DNA from: Kribbibacterium absianum
Lineage (GTDB): Bacteria > Actinomycetota > Coriobacteriia > Coriobacteriales > Atopobiaceae
Direction: 5' to 3'
Length of the DNA stretch: 64,000 nucleotides
Assembly (NCBI RefSeq): GCF_030067705.1
Contig: NZ_JASJEX010000005.1
Span: 1-64,000 of the forward strand
Shown here: positions 42,475-51,818 of the stretch, piece after piece
Numbering within the stretch: the stretch's first letter is position 1
How the letters are laid out: every line of letters begins with the position of its first letter
Made by a program: the position numbers and the translations under genes
The notes under the pieces: generated by a model
The model's database searches: none
What the model was told of the DNA's origin: nothing
What the model saw: only the letters and a program-made list of their open reading frames with translations

Positions 42475-44109
42475 CTACCGCAGCGCCTCAGCCACCTCGC
42501 TCGCGCACGCGAGGCCGTCGGCGATGGCCGTGACCACCAACGTGGCGCCGTTGCGGGCATCGCCGCAGGCAAAGACCGGCGTCGGGTCAGCGCCCGGCGA
42601 GCGCAGCGCACGATGACCGTCGTCGAGAACCGCGGCAACGGGGCGCTTCTCGGCCTGCGCCACGTCGAAGGCCATGAGCACGTCGGAGCGGGGCCCCGTG
42701 AAGCCGGTCGCAACGATCACCAGCTGGGCCGGAATCTCCTCCTCGGATCCCGGGACCGCGTCCGGACGCCCGGCCGACCAGTCCAGGCGCACGGTCCTCA
42801 GCGCCGCCACGCGGCCGTTCTCGCCGGCGACCACCTCACGGGTGTCCACGGCGAACGTGCGCGGGTCGGCGCCCTGCAGCGCCTCGGCCTCCTGCTGGCC
42901 GTAGTCGTTCTTGAGCTCGTTGGGCCACTGCGGCCACGGGTTGCTCGGCAAGCGCGTGGCCGGCGGCATCGGGAGGAACTCCAGCTGGCGCACGGAACGG
43001 GCCCCCTCGCGGAGCGCCGTCGCCACACAGTCGGTGCCCGTGTCGCCGCCGCCGATCACGACGACGTCGAGCCCCTTGGCGCAGAGCGCTCCGGCGACGT
43101 CCTCGGTGACCTTGTCGGCCGCGAGCCGCTCCTCCGGAGTGGGGCACCCGTGTCCGGCACCAGTGTCCCCGGGGACGCTTGCGTCCGGCCCGGGGACGCT
43201 TGCGTCCGGCACCTTTGTCCCGCCGGGACACTCGCGTCCGGCACCTTTGTCCCAGCACTCGTCCACGGCCTTCGTCGCGGCCGTGAGATAGTCCACCGCC
43301 ATCACGACGCCCGGCAGGTCGCTGCCCGGGCAGTTCAGCCCGCGCGCCTGCCCCGCGCCCGCCGCGATCACCACGGCATCGAGCCCGAGCAGCGCCTGGG
43401 CCACCATCGGGTCGCAGGCGTCCGTCTCCGTCTCGAAGGCGACGCCCTGCTCCTCCAGCCACGCCACACGCCGCGCCACCACGTCCTTGGGCAGCTTCAT
43501 CTCCGGGATGCCGTACTGCAAGAGGCCGCCCGCGCGGTCGCTCTTCTCGACCACCGTCACGCTGGCCCCGCGCCGCGCCAGCTCCCAGGCGCAGGCCAGT
43601 CCGCTCGGGCCGGAGCCCACGATGCCCACGCGCTTGCCGCGCAGCTCCGCCAACGCCGCCGGAGCGCCCGCGAAGCCGGCCGGGCCTCCGTCCGCCCACT
43701 CATGGTCGCTGATGGCCCGCTCGTCGTCCTTGATCGTGGTCGCGCCCTGGTCGCGCCCCAGGTTGCAGGCCGCCTCGCACAGCGCAGGGCACACGCGCCC
43801 GGTGAACTCCGGGAAGGGGTTCGTGATGCGCATGCGCGCGGCGGCGTCGACCCAGAGGTCGCGCCACAGAAGGTCGTTCCACTCGGGAATCAAGTTGTGC
43901 AGCGGGCACCCACTCGCGCGCGCGGGCCCGAAGCTCGCGCCCGTCTGGCAGAACGCCACGCCGCAACACATGCAGCGGCTCGCCTGGATGCGCTGGTCCT
44001 CAGCGTCGAGCGGCACGGCGATGTCCGCAAAGTCCTCCACGCGCTGCGCGACGGGGCGCTCCCCATGCGCGCGGCGGTCGTGTTCCAAAAACGCGCCAAC
44101 CTTGCCCAT
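42475..44109 (-). CDS. gltD: Glutamate synthase small (beta) subunit
   Basis: 544 residues. The NADPH-oxidising subunit passes electrons through FAD and iron-sulfur clusters to GltB. N-terminal cluster cysteines: CMCCGVAFCQTGASFGPARASGCPLHN. FAD site: KRVGIVGSGPSGLACAWELAR. NADPH site: LDVVVIGGGDTGTDCVATALREGA. C-terminal GDARNGATLVVTAIADGL is typical. It is about 50-60 residues longer than the family norm. Residues ~285-323 are an insert built of 29-bp repeats, including GTKVPDASVP and GPDASVP, located between the FAD and NADPH domains. It follows gltB with a 2-base gap (44109 to 44112), so it is in the same operon. Confidence 0.95.
   Translation of the reverse strand: MGKVGAFLEHDRRAHGERPVAQRVEDFADIAVPLDAEDQRIQASRCMCCGVAFCQTGASFGPARASGCPLHNLIPEWNDLLWRDLWVDAAARMRITNPFPEFTGRVCPALCEAACNLGRDQGATTIKDDERAISDHEWADGGPAGFAGAPAALAELRGKRVGIVGSGPSGLACAWELARRGASVTVVEKSDRAGGLLQYGIPEMKLPKDVVARRVAWLEEQGVAFETETDACDPMVAQALLGLDAVVIAAGAGQARGLNCPGSDLPGVVMAVDYLTAATKAVDECWDKGAGRECPGGTKVPDASVPGPDASVPGDTGAGHGCPTPEERLAADKVTEDVAGALCAKGLDVVVIGGGDTGTDCVATALREGARSVRQLEFLPMPPATRLPSNPWPQWPNELKNDYGQQEAEALQGADPRTFAVDTREVVAGENGRVAALRTVRLDWSAGRPDAVPGSEEEIPAQLVIVATGFTGPRSDVLMAFDVAQAEKRPVAAVLDDGHRALRSPGADPTPVFACGDARNGATLVVTAIADGLACASEVAEALR
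43141..43253. repeat. 29-bp repeats inside gltD (three full, one truncated)
   Basis: Copies at 43141-43169 (left end GGGGC instead of GGGAC), 43193-43221 and 43225-43253. An 18-base truncated copy lies at 43172-43189. All cores are in the same orientation, GNGTCCGGCAC on the plus strand. Confidence 0.9.
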
Positions 44110-44111
44110 GG

Positions 44112-47100
44112 CTACCTCCCCAGCGTGATGGCGTCGAACGCCTTCTCTTCTGCCTGCTCGCGCGTCGCGCCGGCCTCGAGCTCGGAGGCCACCATCGCGA
44201 CCACGCGCGCGTAGTCGCGCGGCAGCACCTTCTTGAACTGCCGCTTGTAGTGGTTCCAGCGATAGAGCAGCTTGATGCCGAGCGGGCTCTGCGTGCGGGC
44301 CACGTGCTCCTCAACGAGGCCGCGCACGCGCTCCAAGTCCCGCTCGTCCAACGGCAGGACGTCCACGAGCCCGTGGTTCACGCGCGCGTCCAGGGTGCCG
44401 AACTCGTCGAGCACATAGGCCGTTCCGCCGCTCATGCCCGCCGCGAAGTTGGGCCCGACCTCGCCGAGCACCACCACCTCGCCGCCGGTCATGTACTCGC
44501 AGCCGCAGGCGCCCACGCCCTCGACCACCACCTGCGCGCCGGAGTTGCGCACGCAGAACCGCTGGCCGGCCAGGCCGTTGATGAAGCCCTTGCCGCCGGT
44601 CGCGCCGTAGAACGCGACGTTGCCCACGGACATGTTCTCGTTGAACTTGTACGTGGCGGCGGCGTTCGGCCGCACGGCCAGGATGCCACCGGAGAGACCC
44701 TTGCCAAAGTAGTCGTTGGCGTCGCCCTCGATGGACATCGAGAGGCCCGCCGGCAGGAACGCGCCAAAGGACTGGCCGCCCGAGCCGGTGCAGTGGATCT
44801 TGATGGAGTCCTCCGGCAACCCCTCCGGGTGCTGCTGGGTCACCACGCTGCCGAGCATCGTGCCGCAGGCGCGGTTGACGTTGGCCAGGTCCACGTGGAA
44901 CGAGACCGGCTCCAGGTGCTCGCGCGCGGACGCCGTGTACGGGATGAAGAGCGTCGCGTCGAGGGTCCTCTCCAGCTGGGCGTCGAACGCCATCGAGCGC
45001 AGGAAGCGCGCGGACTCGGCGCCGGGGATGGCCGCCCCATAGAGCGGCCGCACCTGCGCGAGCAGCGCCGAGAGGTCGACGGAGTTCGCCTTGGGGTGGC
45101 CGGGCACCTCGCGCTGGCGCAGGCAGTCCGCGCGCCCGACCATCTCGTCCACGGTGCGGAAGCCGAGCCGGGCCATCTCGCGCCGCAGGTCCTCGGCGAT
45201 GAAGCGCATGAAGTTCACGACGTCGTCAGGACTCGCGTGGAACTGCTCGCGGAGGCGGCAGTTCTGCGTGCAGATGCCGGCGGGACAGGTGTCCTGCTGG
45301 CAGTCGCGCTGCATGAGGCAGCCCATCGCGATGAGCGGCAGCGTCGCGAACCCGAACTCCTCGGCGCCGAGGAGGGCTGCCACGGCCACGTCGAAACCGG
45401 CCATGAGCTTGCCGTCCGCCTCGAGCACCACACGGGAGCGGAGGCCGTTCTGGAGCAGCGTCTGCTGCGCCTCGGCCAGGCCCAGCTCCAACGGGAGGCC
45501 GGCGTGGTAGATGGAGTCGCGGGGCGCGGCGCCCGTGCCGCCGTTGGAGCCGCTGATGAGGATCTTCGCAGCGCCGCCCTTGGCCACGCCCGTGGCGATG
45601 GTGCCGACGCCGGCCTCGGCCACGAGCTTGACGGAGACCCGCGCGGACGGGTTGGCGCACTGGAGGTCGAAAATCAGCTCGGCCAGGTCCTCGATGGAAT
45701 AGATGTCGTGGTGCGGCGGCGGGCTGATGAGGCCCACGCCCGGCGTGGAGCGGCGCACTCGGGCGATCCAGGGATACACCTTTTTGCCGGGCAGGTGGCC
45801 ACCCTCGCCCGGCTTGGCACCCTGGGCCATCTTGATCTGGATCTCGCGCGCGGAGCCGAGATAGCGGCTCGTGACGCCGAAGCGCCCGGACGCCACCTGC
45901 TTGATGGCGGACTTGGCAGAGTCGCCGTTGGGGTACGGCACCTCGCGCGCCGGGTCCTCGCCGCCCTCGCCGGTGTTCGAGCGGCCGCCGATGCGGTTCA
46001 TCGCGATGGCCAGGCACATGTGCGCCTCTTGGCTGATGGAGCCGTAGGACATCGCGCCGGTGTTGAAGCGCGTGACGATGGACTCCCAGGGCTCCACCTC
46101 GTCGAGCGGGACGGGGCCGCTCGGCAGGGGCACGAGCTCGAGCAGGTCGCGCAGCATCATCGGGCGCCCGTCTCGGCGCACGTGGTCGCGGTACTGCTCG
46201 AAGACGGCGAAGTCACCGGACTTGCACGCCGTCTGCAGCAGGTAGATGGCCTGCGGGTCCAAGAGGTGCTCCTCGCCGGCGTAGAGGCCGGACTGGGGGC
46301 GCCACTTGGTCATGCCGGAGGAGGGCAGCTGGTCGGGGGCGGGGCTCTTTGCGAGGTCCAGGGCGCGCGCGTAGCGGGCCTCGAGCTCTGTCTGGATGCC
46401 GTTGAAGTCGAGGCCGCCCACGCGGCTCGGGGTGCCGGTGAAGCAGCGATCGATGACCTCGGGGCCGAGGCCGACGGCCTCGAAGATCTGCGCCGAGTGG
46501 TAGCCCTGCACGGTGGAGATGCCCATCTTGGACATGATGTGCAGCACGCCGGAGTTGGCGGCCTTGTCATAGGTGGCGATGCCCTGGTCCGCAGGCACGG
46601 CAAGGACGCCGGAGGCGCTCTGCTCGGCGATCACCTCGTGGGCCATGTACGGCCAGATGGCGCTGGCCGAGTAGCCCGTGAGCGCGGCGAAGTCGTGCGC
46701 GTTGACGGCGTCGCCGGTCTCGACGATCAGGTCCGCGAGCGTGCGGATGCCGGCGCGGAGCAGGTGGTGGTGCACGGCGCCCACCATGAGCAGCGACGGC
46801 AGGGGGACCTGACCCTCGGGGCAGCGGTCCGAGAGCGCCACGATGTTGACGCCGGAGCGCACGGCCTCCTCGACGTCGTTGCAGAGCTTGTCGAGGGCGG
46901 CCTCGAGCGCGCCCGGCTCCGCGGCGCCCGTGACGGGGTCGACGGCGAAGCTGCCGTGGAACGTGCGCGCGTGGAAGCCCTCCTGGTCCAGGTGGCGCAG
47001 GCGCTCGAAGGTGTCCTCGTCGACCACGGGGCCGTTGAGGCGCACGAGCCGGCAGTTGTCGCGCATGTCCTCGAGGATGTTGCCGTGGTTGCCGAGGTAG

Positions 47101-48800
47101 AGCACATCGCTCGTGACGTAGGACTCGCGGAGCGCGTCGATGGGCGGGTTCGTGACCTGGGCGAAAAGCTGGCAGAAGTAGTCGTAGAACGGGCGCGGGC
47201 GGTTCGAGAGGACCGCGGGCGGGACATCGAAGCCCATGGAGGCCAAGGGGACGGAGCCGTTCTCGGCCATCGGCCTCAAGGCCTCGTCGAGGTCGTCGTA
47301 GTGAAGGCCGAGGCGCGCGCGGGCGAAGGTGCGCGGGACATCCGCGTCCGGCACCTGCGTCCCAGGCGGGACAGTGGTGCCGGAGCCCTTTGTCCCAGAC
47401 GGGACGGACGTGTCCGGCACCTGCGTCCCGGCCGGCTCCGGCAGGTCGCCCACAGAGAGCGTCTCCTCGGCGATCCAGTCGCGGTAGGGCTTCTGGCTCG
47501 CCAGCTCCTCGCGCAGCTCGTCGTTCCAGATCACGCGGGCCTGAGAGGGGTCCACCAAGAGCATCTCGCCGGGGCCGAGCTCGCCGGCCTGCAAAATGTC
47601 CGCCGGGTCCACGTCGAGCACGCCCACCTCGCTCGCCAGCAGGAAGCGGTCGTCGTGCGTGACGTAGTAGCGCGCGGGGCGCAGGCCGTTCCGGTCGAGG
47701 GACGCGCCCAGGGTGCGGCCGTCCGTGTACGCGATGGCGGCGGGACCGTCCCACGGCTCCATGAGCATCGACTGGTACTCGTCGTAGGCGCGGCGCTTCT
47801 CGGGCAGGTGCGGGTTCTTCTCCCACGGCTCGGGGATGAGCAGCGATGCCGCCCGGCTCATGGTGCGCCCGTTCATCACGAGGAACTCGAGCACGTTGTC
47901 GAGGATCGCGGAGTCCGACCCCTCGCGGTTGATCACCGGCAGGACGTCGGCCAGTTTGGGGCCGAGCACCGGCGAGTAGAACTCGGGCTCGCGGGCTCGG
48001 ATCCAGCCGACATTGCCCTTGAGGGTGTTGATCTCGCCGTTGTGGATCAGGTACCGGTTGGGGTGCGCGCGCTCCCAGCTGGGCGTCGTGTTGGTGGAGT
48101 AGCGCGAGTGGACCAGACAGAGGGCGCTCTCCACGGCAGCGTCGTTGAGGTCGAGGTAGAAGCGGCGCATCTGCGTGGCGAGTAGCATGCCCTTGTAGAC
48201 GATGGTGCGGCTCGACATGGAGCAGACATAGAAGATGCGGTCCTCGAGCGCCGGGTCCTCCTCGGCGGCCTTCTCGATGGTGCGGCGGCACACGTAGAGC
48301 GCCCGCTCAAAGTCATCGCCAAGGCCCACGCCCTCCGGGCGGCCGAGAAATGCCTGGTAGATGGTGGGCATGCCGGCCAAGGCGGAGTCGCCGAGGTCGT
48401 GCGGGTCCACCGGCACCTCGCGCCAGAAAAGGAGCGGGACGCCACAGGCGGCGCATCCCTGCTCGAAGACGCGACGGGCGGCCTCCACGCCGAAAGGATC
48501 CTGAGGGAGGAAGAGCATCGCTACGCCGTAATCGCCCTCGGCTGGCAGCAGCGCGCCCTCCTTTTGGGCCTCCTTGCGGAAGAAGCGGTGGGGCACCTGG
48601 ATGAGGATGCCCGCGCCGTCGCCGGAGTTGCGCTCGAGGCCGGCGCCGCCGCGGTGCTCGAGGTTGACGAGGACGGAGAGGGCGTCGTCCACCATCTGGT
48701 GGCTCTTGCGACCGGCAAGGCTCGCCAGGGCGCCGATGCCGCAGGCGTCGTGCTCAAAGGACGGGTCCCAGAGGGGCGAACGGGTGAGGGTGTCTGCCAT
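44112..48800 (-). CDS. gltB: Glutamate synthase large (alpha) subunit
   Basis: 1,562 residues. Makes two glutamates from glutamine and 2-oxoglutarate. Domains: N-terminal glutaminase (Cys20 after a 19-residue propeptide, in HDACGIGALASLAG), a central domain, the FMN-binding synthase barrel (SGSNGGTGAAPRDSIYHAG, with cluster cysteines in CLMQRDCQQDTCPAGICTQN) and a C-terminal beta-helix (GGIL...GQRFCVRNSGAQVVVEGVG). Residues ~457-488, just after the glutaminase domain, are a repeat-derived insert reading GTQVPDTSVP, GTKGSGTTVP and GTQVPDADVP. The ATG at 48800 has AAAGGCGG upstream. It is the first gene of gltBD. Confidence 0.97.
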   Translation of the reverse strand: MADTLTRSPLWDPSFEHDACGIGALASLAGRKSHQMVDDALSVLVNLEHRGGAGLERNSGDGAGILIQVPHRFFRKEAQKEGALLPAEGDYGVAMLFLPQDPFGVEAARRVFEQGCAACGVPLLFWREVPVDPHDLGDSALAGMPTIYQAFLGRPEGVGLGDDFERALYVCRRTIEKAAEEDPALEDRIFYVCSMSSRTIVYKGMLLATQMRRFYLDLNDAAVESALCLVHSRYSTNTTPSWERAHPNRYLIHNGEINTLKGNVGWIRAREPEFYSPVLGPKLADVLPVINREGSDSAILDNVLEFLVMNGRTMSRAASLLIPEPWEKNPHLPEKRRAYDEYQSMLMEPWDGPAAIAYTDGRTLGASLDRNGLRPARYYVTHDDRFLLASEVGVLDVDPADILQAGELGPGEMLLVDPSQARVIWNDELREELASQKPYRDWIAEETLSVGDLPEPAGTQVPDTSVPSGTKGSGTTVPPGTQVPDADVPRTFARARLGLHYDDLDEALRPMAENGSVPLASMGFDVPPAVLSNRPRPFYDYFCQLFAQVTNPPIDALRESYVTSDVLYLGNHGNILEDMRDNCRLVRLNGPVVDEDTFERLRHLDQEGFHARTFHGSFAVDPVTGAAEPGALEAALDKLCNDVEEAVRSGVNIVALSDRCPEGQVPLPSLLMVGAVHHHLLRAGIRTLADLIVETGDAVNAHDFAALTGYSASAIWPYMAHEVIAEQSASGVLAVPADQGIATYDKAANSGVLHIMSKMGISTVQGYHSAQIFEAVGLGPEVIDRCFTGTPSRVGGLDFNGIQTELEARYARALDLAKSPAPDQLPSSGMTKWRPQSGLYAGEEHLLDPQAIYLLQTACKSGDFAVFEQYRDHVRRDGRPMMLRDLLELVPLPSGPVPLDEVEPWESIVTRFNTGAMSYGSISQEAHMCLAIAMNRIGGRSNTGEGGEDPAREVPYPNGDSAKSAIKQVASGRFGVTSRYLGSAREIQIKMAQGAKPGEGGHLPGKKVYPWIARVRRSTPGVGLISPPPHHDIYSIEDLAELIFDLQCANPSARVSVKLVAEAGVGTIATGVAKGGAAKILISGSNGGTGAAPRDSIYHAGLPLELGLAEAQQTLLQNGLRSRVVLEADGKLMAGFDVAVAALLGAEEFGFATLPLIAMGCLMQRDCQQDTCPAGICTQNCRLREQFHASPDDVVNFMRFIAEDLRREMARLGFRTVDEMVGRADCLRQREVPGHPKANSVDLSALLAQVRPLYGAAIPGAESARFLRSMAFDAQLERTLDATLFIPYTASAREHLEPVSFHVDLANVNRACGTMLGSVVTQQHPEGLPEDSIKIHCTGSGGQSFGAFLPAGLSMSIEGDANDYFGKGLSGGILAVRPNAAATYKFNENMSVGNVAFYGATGGKGFINGLAGQRFCVRNSGAQVVVEGVGACGCEYMTGGEVVVLGEVGPNFAAGMSGGTAYVLDEFGTLDARVNHGLVDVLPLDERDLERVRGLVEEHVARTQSPLGIKLLYRWNHYKRQFKKVLPRDYARVVAMVASELEAGATREQAEEKAFDAITLGR
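47335..47429. repeat. 29-bp repeats inside gltB (three copies)
   Basis: Copies at 47335-47363, 47368-47396 and 47401-47429 with four-base spacers, so the period is 33 bases, a multiple of three, which keeps the same frame in each. The middle copy is in reverse core orientation (GTGCCGGAGCC on plus). Confidence 0.92.
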
Positions 48801-48912
48801 GGCGGCCGCCTTTCGTTGAGCCGGGGGCATTTTCTGGGAGAAGGCTAGGCGGCAAAGGTGATGGGCGTGTTTCGGCGCCCGCTTGGAAAAACAGGGGAAA
48901 CATGGCGGAGGT

Positions 48913-49025
48913 GGGACGGTGGTGCCGGACACGTGCGTCCCAGCACGGGCGGCGGGACACTGGTGCCGGACGCGTGCGTCCCAGCGCAGGCCGGGTGGGA
49001 CAGACGGCTACGGCACCTTTGTCCC
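48913..49025. repeat. 29-bp repeats between gltB and the YczE-like gene
   Basis: Copies at 48913-48941, 48954-48982 and 48997-49025. The last base of the third is the first base of the complementary stop codon of the leftward gene at 49025. Confidence 0.9.
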
Positions 49026-49726
49026 TACGGCAGCGGCGGCAGCGGCGTCGGGCCCTGGGGCAACCGGCGCGCCAGCGGTCGGAGCGCCCGGTCCCACCCT
49101 TTGATTGCCACGCCCACGCCGGCCGCCGCGACGATGGTCCCCTCTCGGACGTCCGCCAGCCCTCCCATGAGCGCGAGCGACAGCGCCGCCGCGCTCACGA
49201 GAAACCCCACGTCGAAGGCCACTTTCACGTCGCCGTACTCGCGACCCGTCCGCCGCGCCACGATCCCGATGAACCCCTCGGGCGGCGTCACGATGGTGTC
49301 GCCCATCAACTGCAGCTGGATCCCCAGCGCAATGACCAGCATGGACGCAACGAGCAGCGCGTAGTGGTGCACCGGCGCCGTCATCGGCAGAGCCGGCACC
49401 ACGAGCCCCATCCAGAAGTCCACCGCCATCGAGAACAGAACCACCTGTGGCAGCTGGAGCAGCTGGGCCTTGGGGAAGGCGCCCCGTAGCAGCACCATCT
49501 CCCCCACCAGGAACCCCGTGTTCATGAGGAACGTGAACAGCCCCAGCGTGACGGGCAGCCCCAGCCCCGCGAAGAAGTTGTACAGCACGGCCGGGAGGCA
49601 CGAGATCGGCGTCGTCCCCACGGCGGCATGCTTGGCCAGCGCGATGCCGAGCGCCATGACGAAGGTGCCGAGCAGGGTCACACAGATGCGCACGGCAATC
49701 TGGGGTTTCGTGAGCGGAGCGGTCAA
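49025..49726 (-). CDS. YczE/YyaS/YitT-like membrane protein (DUF6198-type), paralog 1
   Basis: About 233 residues, six or so membrane helices. Hallmarks are ICVTLLGTFVMALGIALAKHAAVGTTPISCLPAVL, GLFTFLMNTGFLVGEMVLLRG and VIALGIQLQLMGDTIVTPPEGFIGIVARRTG, where the last is the family's conserved cytosolic loop. Function is unknown; related proteins are thought to be transport-type membrane proteins. The start is uncertain: I chose a TTG at 49726, while the frame remains open to 49807 inside glycerate kinase. It is similar throughout to the protein at 53589-54455, with matching motifs in the same order, so the two are duplicates separated by 4 kb. Confidence 0.8.
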   Translation of the reverse strand: MTAPLTKPQIAVRICVTLLGTFVMALGIALAKHAAVGTTPISCLPAVLYNFFAGLGLPVTLGLFTFLMNTGFLVGEMVLLRGAFPKAQLLQLPQVVLFSMAVDFWMGLVVPALPMTAPVHHYALLVASMLVIALGIQLQLMGDTIVTPPEGFIGIVARRTGREYGDVKVAFDVGFLVSAAALSLALMGGLADVREGTIVAAAGVGVAIKGWDRALRPLARRLPQGPTPLPPLP

Positions 49727-49769
49727 GGGTGCGGTCTCATCTCTCGAAATGGGCGACAGGGCCAACCCA

Positions 49770-50909
49770 CTATGCCCCAAAGCCCGCTCCCACCGCGAGC
49801 AGCGCAAAAAGCCGGTCGGCCGCGTCCCCGTAGGCCTCGCCAGCCCGGGCGAGGTGCTCGCCGAGATCCCCGATCGCCGTCACCGTGGACTCCGCCGCCG
49901 CCAGGCCGGGAATCCTCGCGCCCGGCTCCACGGCCCCGCACAGAGCGACACAGGGAACGCCGGCCGCCGCAGCGCGGGCCGCGACCCCGGCCACCGCCTT
50001 CCCGCCCGCCGTCTGCGCGTCAAGGCGCCCCTCCCCCGTCACCACAAGGTCGGCGCCCTCGAGCAGCCCTTCGAACCCGACCATATCGAGCAACGCGTCG
50101 ATGCCCAGCACAAAGTCGGCGTCGAGAAAGGCCTGCGCCGCGAACCCGACGCCACCGGCGGCGCCGGCGCCCGGATGCTCGGATCGGTCGAAACCGAGAT
50201 GGGCGCAGGCGACCTCCGCGAAGCTGCCCATGCCCTCGTCAAGCAGCCGCACCTGAGCTGGCGTCGCGCCCTTCTGGGGAGCGAACACGGCGGCACAGCC
50301 CGCGGACCCGCACAACGGGTTGGCAACGTCGCACATGACGTGGAACGCGGCGGACGAGAGGCGCGGGTCCGAGCCGGAGCCGTCGATGGCTGCGACGCGT
50401 CCGAGCGAGGCGCCCACAGGAGGAAGTGGCTCGCCCGTTTCGTCTCGAAAGCACCAGCCCAGGGCGGCGAGCAGCCCAAGGCCGCCGTCATTGGTCGCGC
50501 TCCCGCCGATGGCCAGCGTGATGTCGCGCGCACCGGCGTCCAGCGCGGCCGAGACGAGCTGCCCGACCCCGAGCGTCGTGGCCGCAGCGGGGTCTCGGTC
50601 CTGCTCCGGCACGAGCGTGAGACCCGCCGCCTGGGCGAGCTCGATGAGGGCGCGGCCGTCGGGCAACAGGAGCCATTGCGCCGTGGTCGGCTCCCGCAAG
50701 GGCCCCGTGACGGCGACCTCGTGCAACCGAGCACCAGGCACCGACGAGCGCACGGCGTCGAGCGTGCCTTCCCCGCCGTCGGCGATGGGAACCGAGACGC
50801 ACGTGCAGCCGGGGAACGCGCGGCGAGCGGCCGCAGCCAGGATTCGCTCCGATTCCTCGGAGGAAAGCGTTCCCTTGAGCGAGTCGACGGCAAAGACGAA
50901 GCGCGGCAT
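49770..50909 (-). CDS. glxK: Glycerate kinase
   Basis: 379 residues, type II glycerate kinase. Phosphorylates D-glycerate with ATP. Signatures are FVFAVDSLKGTLSSEE (start), SVPIADGGEGTLDAV, IGGSATNDGGLGLLAALGW, VCDVANPLCG-type sequence (CDVANPLCGSAGCAAVFAPQKGA), and LVVTGEGRLDAQTAGGKAVAGVA. The ATG at 50909 has GGGAGG, and the ribosome site lies directly next to a 29-bp repeat (50920-50948). The YczE-like gene follows within 45 bases, so they may form one transcript. Confidence 0.95.
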   Translation of the reverse strand: MPRFVFAVDSLKGTLSSEESERILAAAARRAFPGCTCVSVPIADGGEGTLDAVRSSVPGARLHEVAVTGPLREPTTAQWLLLPDGRALIELAQAAGLTLVPEQDRDPAAATTLGVGQLVSAALDAGARDITLAIGGSATNDGGLGLLAALGWCFRDETGEPLPPVGASLGRVAAIDGSGSDPRLSSAAFHVMCDVANPLCGSAGCAAVFAPQKGATPAQVRLLDEGMGSFAEVACAHLGFDRSEHPGAGAAGGVGFAAQAFLDADFVLGIDALLDMVGFEGLLEGADLVVTGEGRLDAQTAGGKAVAGVAARAAAAGVPCVALCGAVEPGARIPGLAAAESTVTAIGDLGEHLARAGEAYGDAADRLFALLAVGAGFGA

Positions 50910-50919
50910 GGTGCCTCCC

Positions 50920-51056
50920 GGGACAAAGGTGCCGGTTCCCATTGTCCCACCAGCCTAAGGGCGCACTAGCGGGGACGCTGGCGCCGGACACGTTTGTCCC
51001 TAGGCCTCCGGGCCGCGTGGGCCGCTCGGGACATTGGTGCCGGAGACGTCCGTCCC
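50920..51056. repeat. 29-bp repeats between glxK and the YgjP gene (three copies)
   Basis: Copies at 50920-50948 (core GTGCCGGTTCC), 50972-51000 (core GCGCCGGACAC) and 51028-51056 (core GTGCCGGAGAC). The first is in the leader of glxK; the third ends exactly at the stop codon of the upstream leftward gene (51057). Confidence 0.9.
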
Positions 51057-51806
51057 TCAAGGCGCCTGACGCGGCAGCCGCATGCCCTCCTCGTCCAGCG
51101 CCCTTTGCTGCGCCCGCCATCCAGGGCACGCCCGGTCCATGATGGCCCGGAAGTCGGAGCCATGGTTGCATATCAGCAGGTGGGCGGTCTCGTGTATGGC
51201 GACGAGCCGCAGATGTGCCGGGTCGTGGGTGGCCAGCTCAAGAGCGATCGTGACCGACCCTCGATCTGGTCGGCACGAGCCCCACCGGCTGTGCATGCGG
51301 CGGATGCGCCACGTGCGGGCCGAGACGCCGACCAGTCGCTCTGCTTCGGCACGCACCCCCGGCAGCGCGGCAGCCAACTCCTGTCGGAGGAGCTTCTCAT
51401 GCGCTCGCCGACGCGCGGAGCAGTCGGCCAACAGCTCGCCCGGGCCGATGAATGCGAGGACGTCCCCTTCCCGTCGCACGGTCAGACGAGGCTCGGAACC
51501 CTCCAGATGCCGCACAGTAAGACGTTCGCCCCACAGCCACGCGTGATCACCGGGAGCCAGACGCGCAGCCTCCTCGCGCGCGGCCTGCTCTGCAGCTGGC
51601 GGCATAGCCCGTTCCAGCAGACGCCGGATCTCGTCGGCGTGTGCGCGAACCATTCCTTCCACCTCGCGCTTTGTGAACCCGAGCGGGGCGGAAACGGTGA
51701 CGCGCCCATCCGGCCACGCACGAAACGACACCCGAGAGGTTCGACGGCGCGTGACCTCGGCTGCGAACCCGTCGCACTGAACGGTGAAACGCGTGGGCGT
51801 GGGCAT
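51057..51806 (-). CDS. YgjP-like zinc metallopeptidase (M48-type)
   Basis: 249 residues. The catalytic site is LVAIHETAHLLICNHGSDF, an H-E-x-x-H with the third ligand in the N-H-x-x-x-F part, as in YgjP/DUF45 proteins. Upstream conserved parts are VSFRAWPDGRVTVSAPLGF and RIRRMHSRWGSCRPDRGSVTIALELA, where 'S-R-W-G-S-C' is the family signature. Cytosolic; substrate unknown, and in other bacteria it is often beside restriction enzymes, which is not the case here. The ATG at 51806 has a perfect AGGAGG; the next 29-bp repeat begins 12 bases upstream. Confidence 0.92.
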   Translation of the reverse strand: MPTPTRFTVQCDGFAAEVTRRRTSRVSFRAWPDGRVTVSAPLGFTKREVEGMVRAHADEIRRLLERAMPPAAEQAAREEAARLAPGDHAWLWGERLTVRHLEGSEPRLTVRREGDVLAFIGPGELLADCSARRRAHEKLLRQELAAALPGVRAEAERLVGVSARTWRIRRMHSRWGSCRPDRGSVTIALELATHDPAHLRLVAIHETAHLLICNHGSDFRAIMDRACPGWRAQQRALDEEGMRLPRQAP

Positions 51807-51818
51807 TGGCCTCCTTTT

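Noticed and set aside
48913-49025. Small proteins read through the repeat clusters
   Set aside because: Open frames across the repeats have only GT-x-VPD-like repeated residues, no ribosome site and no separate gene-like composition.
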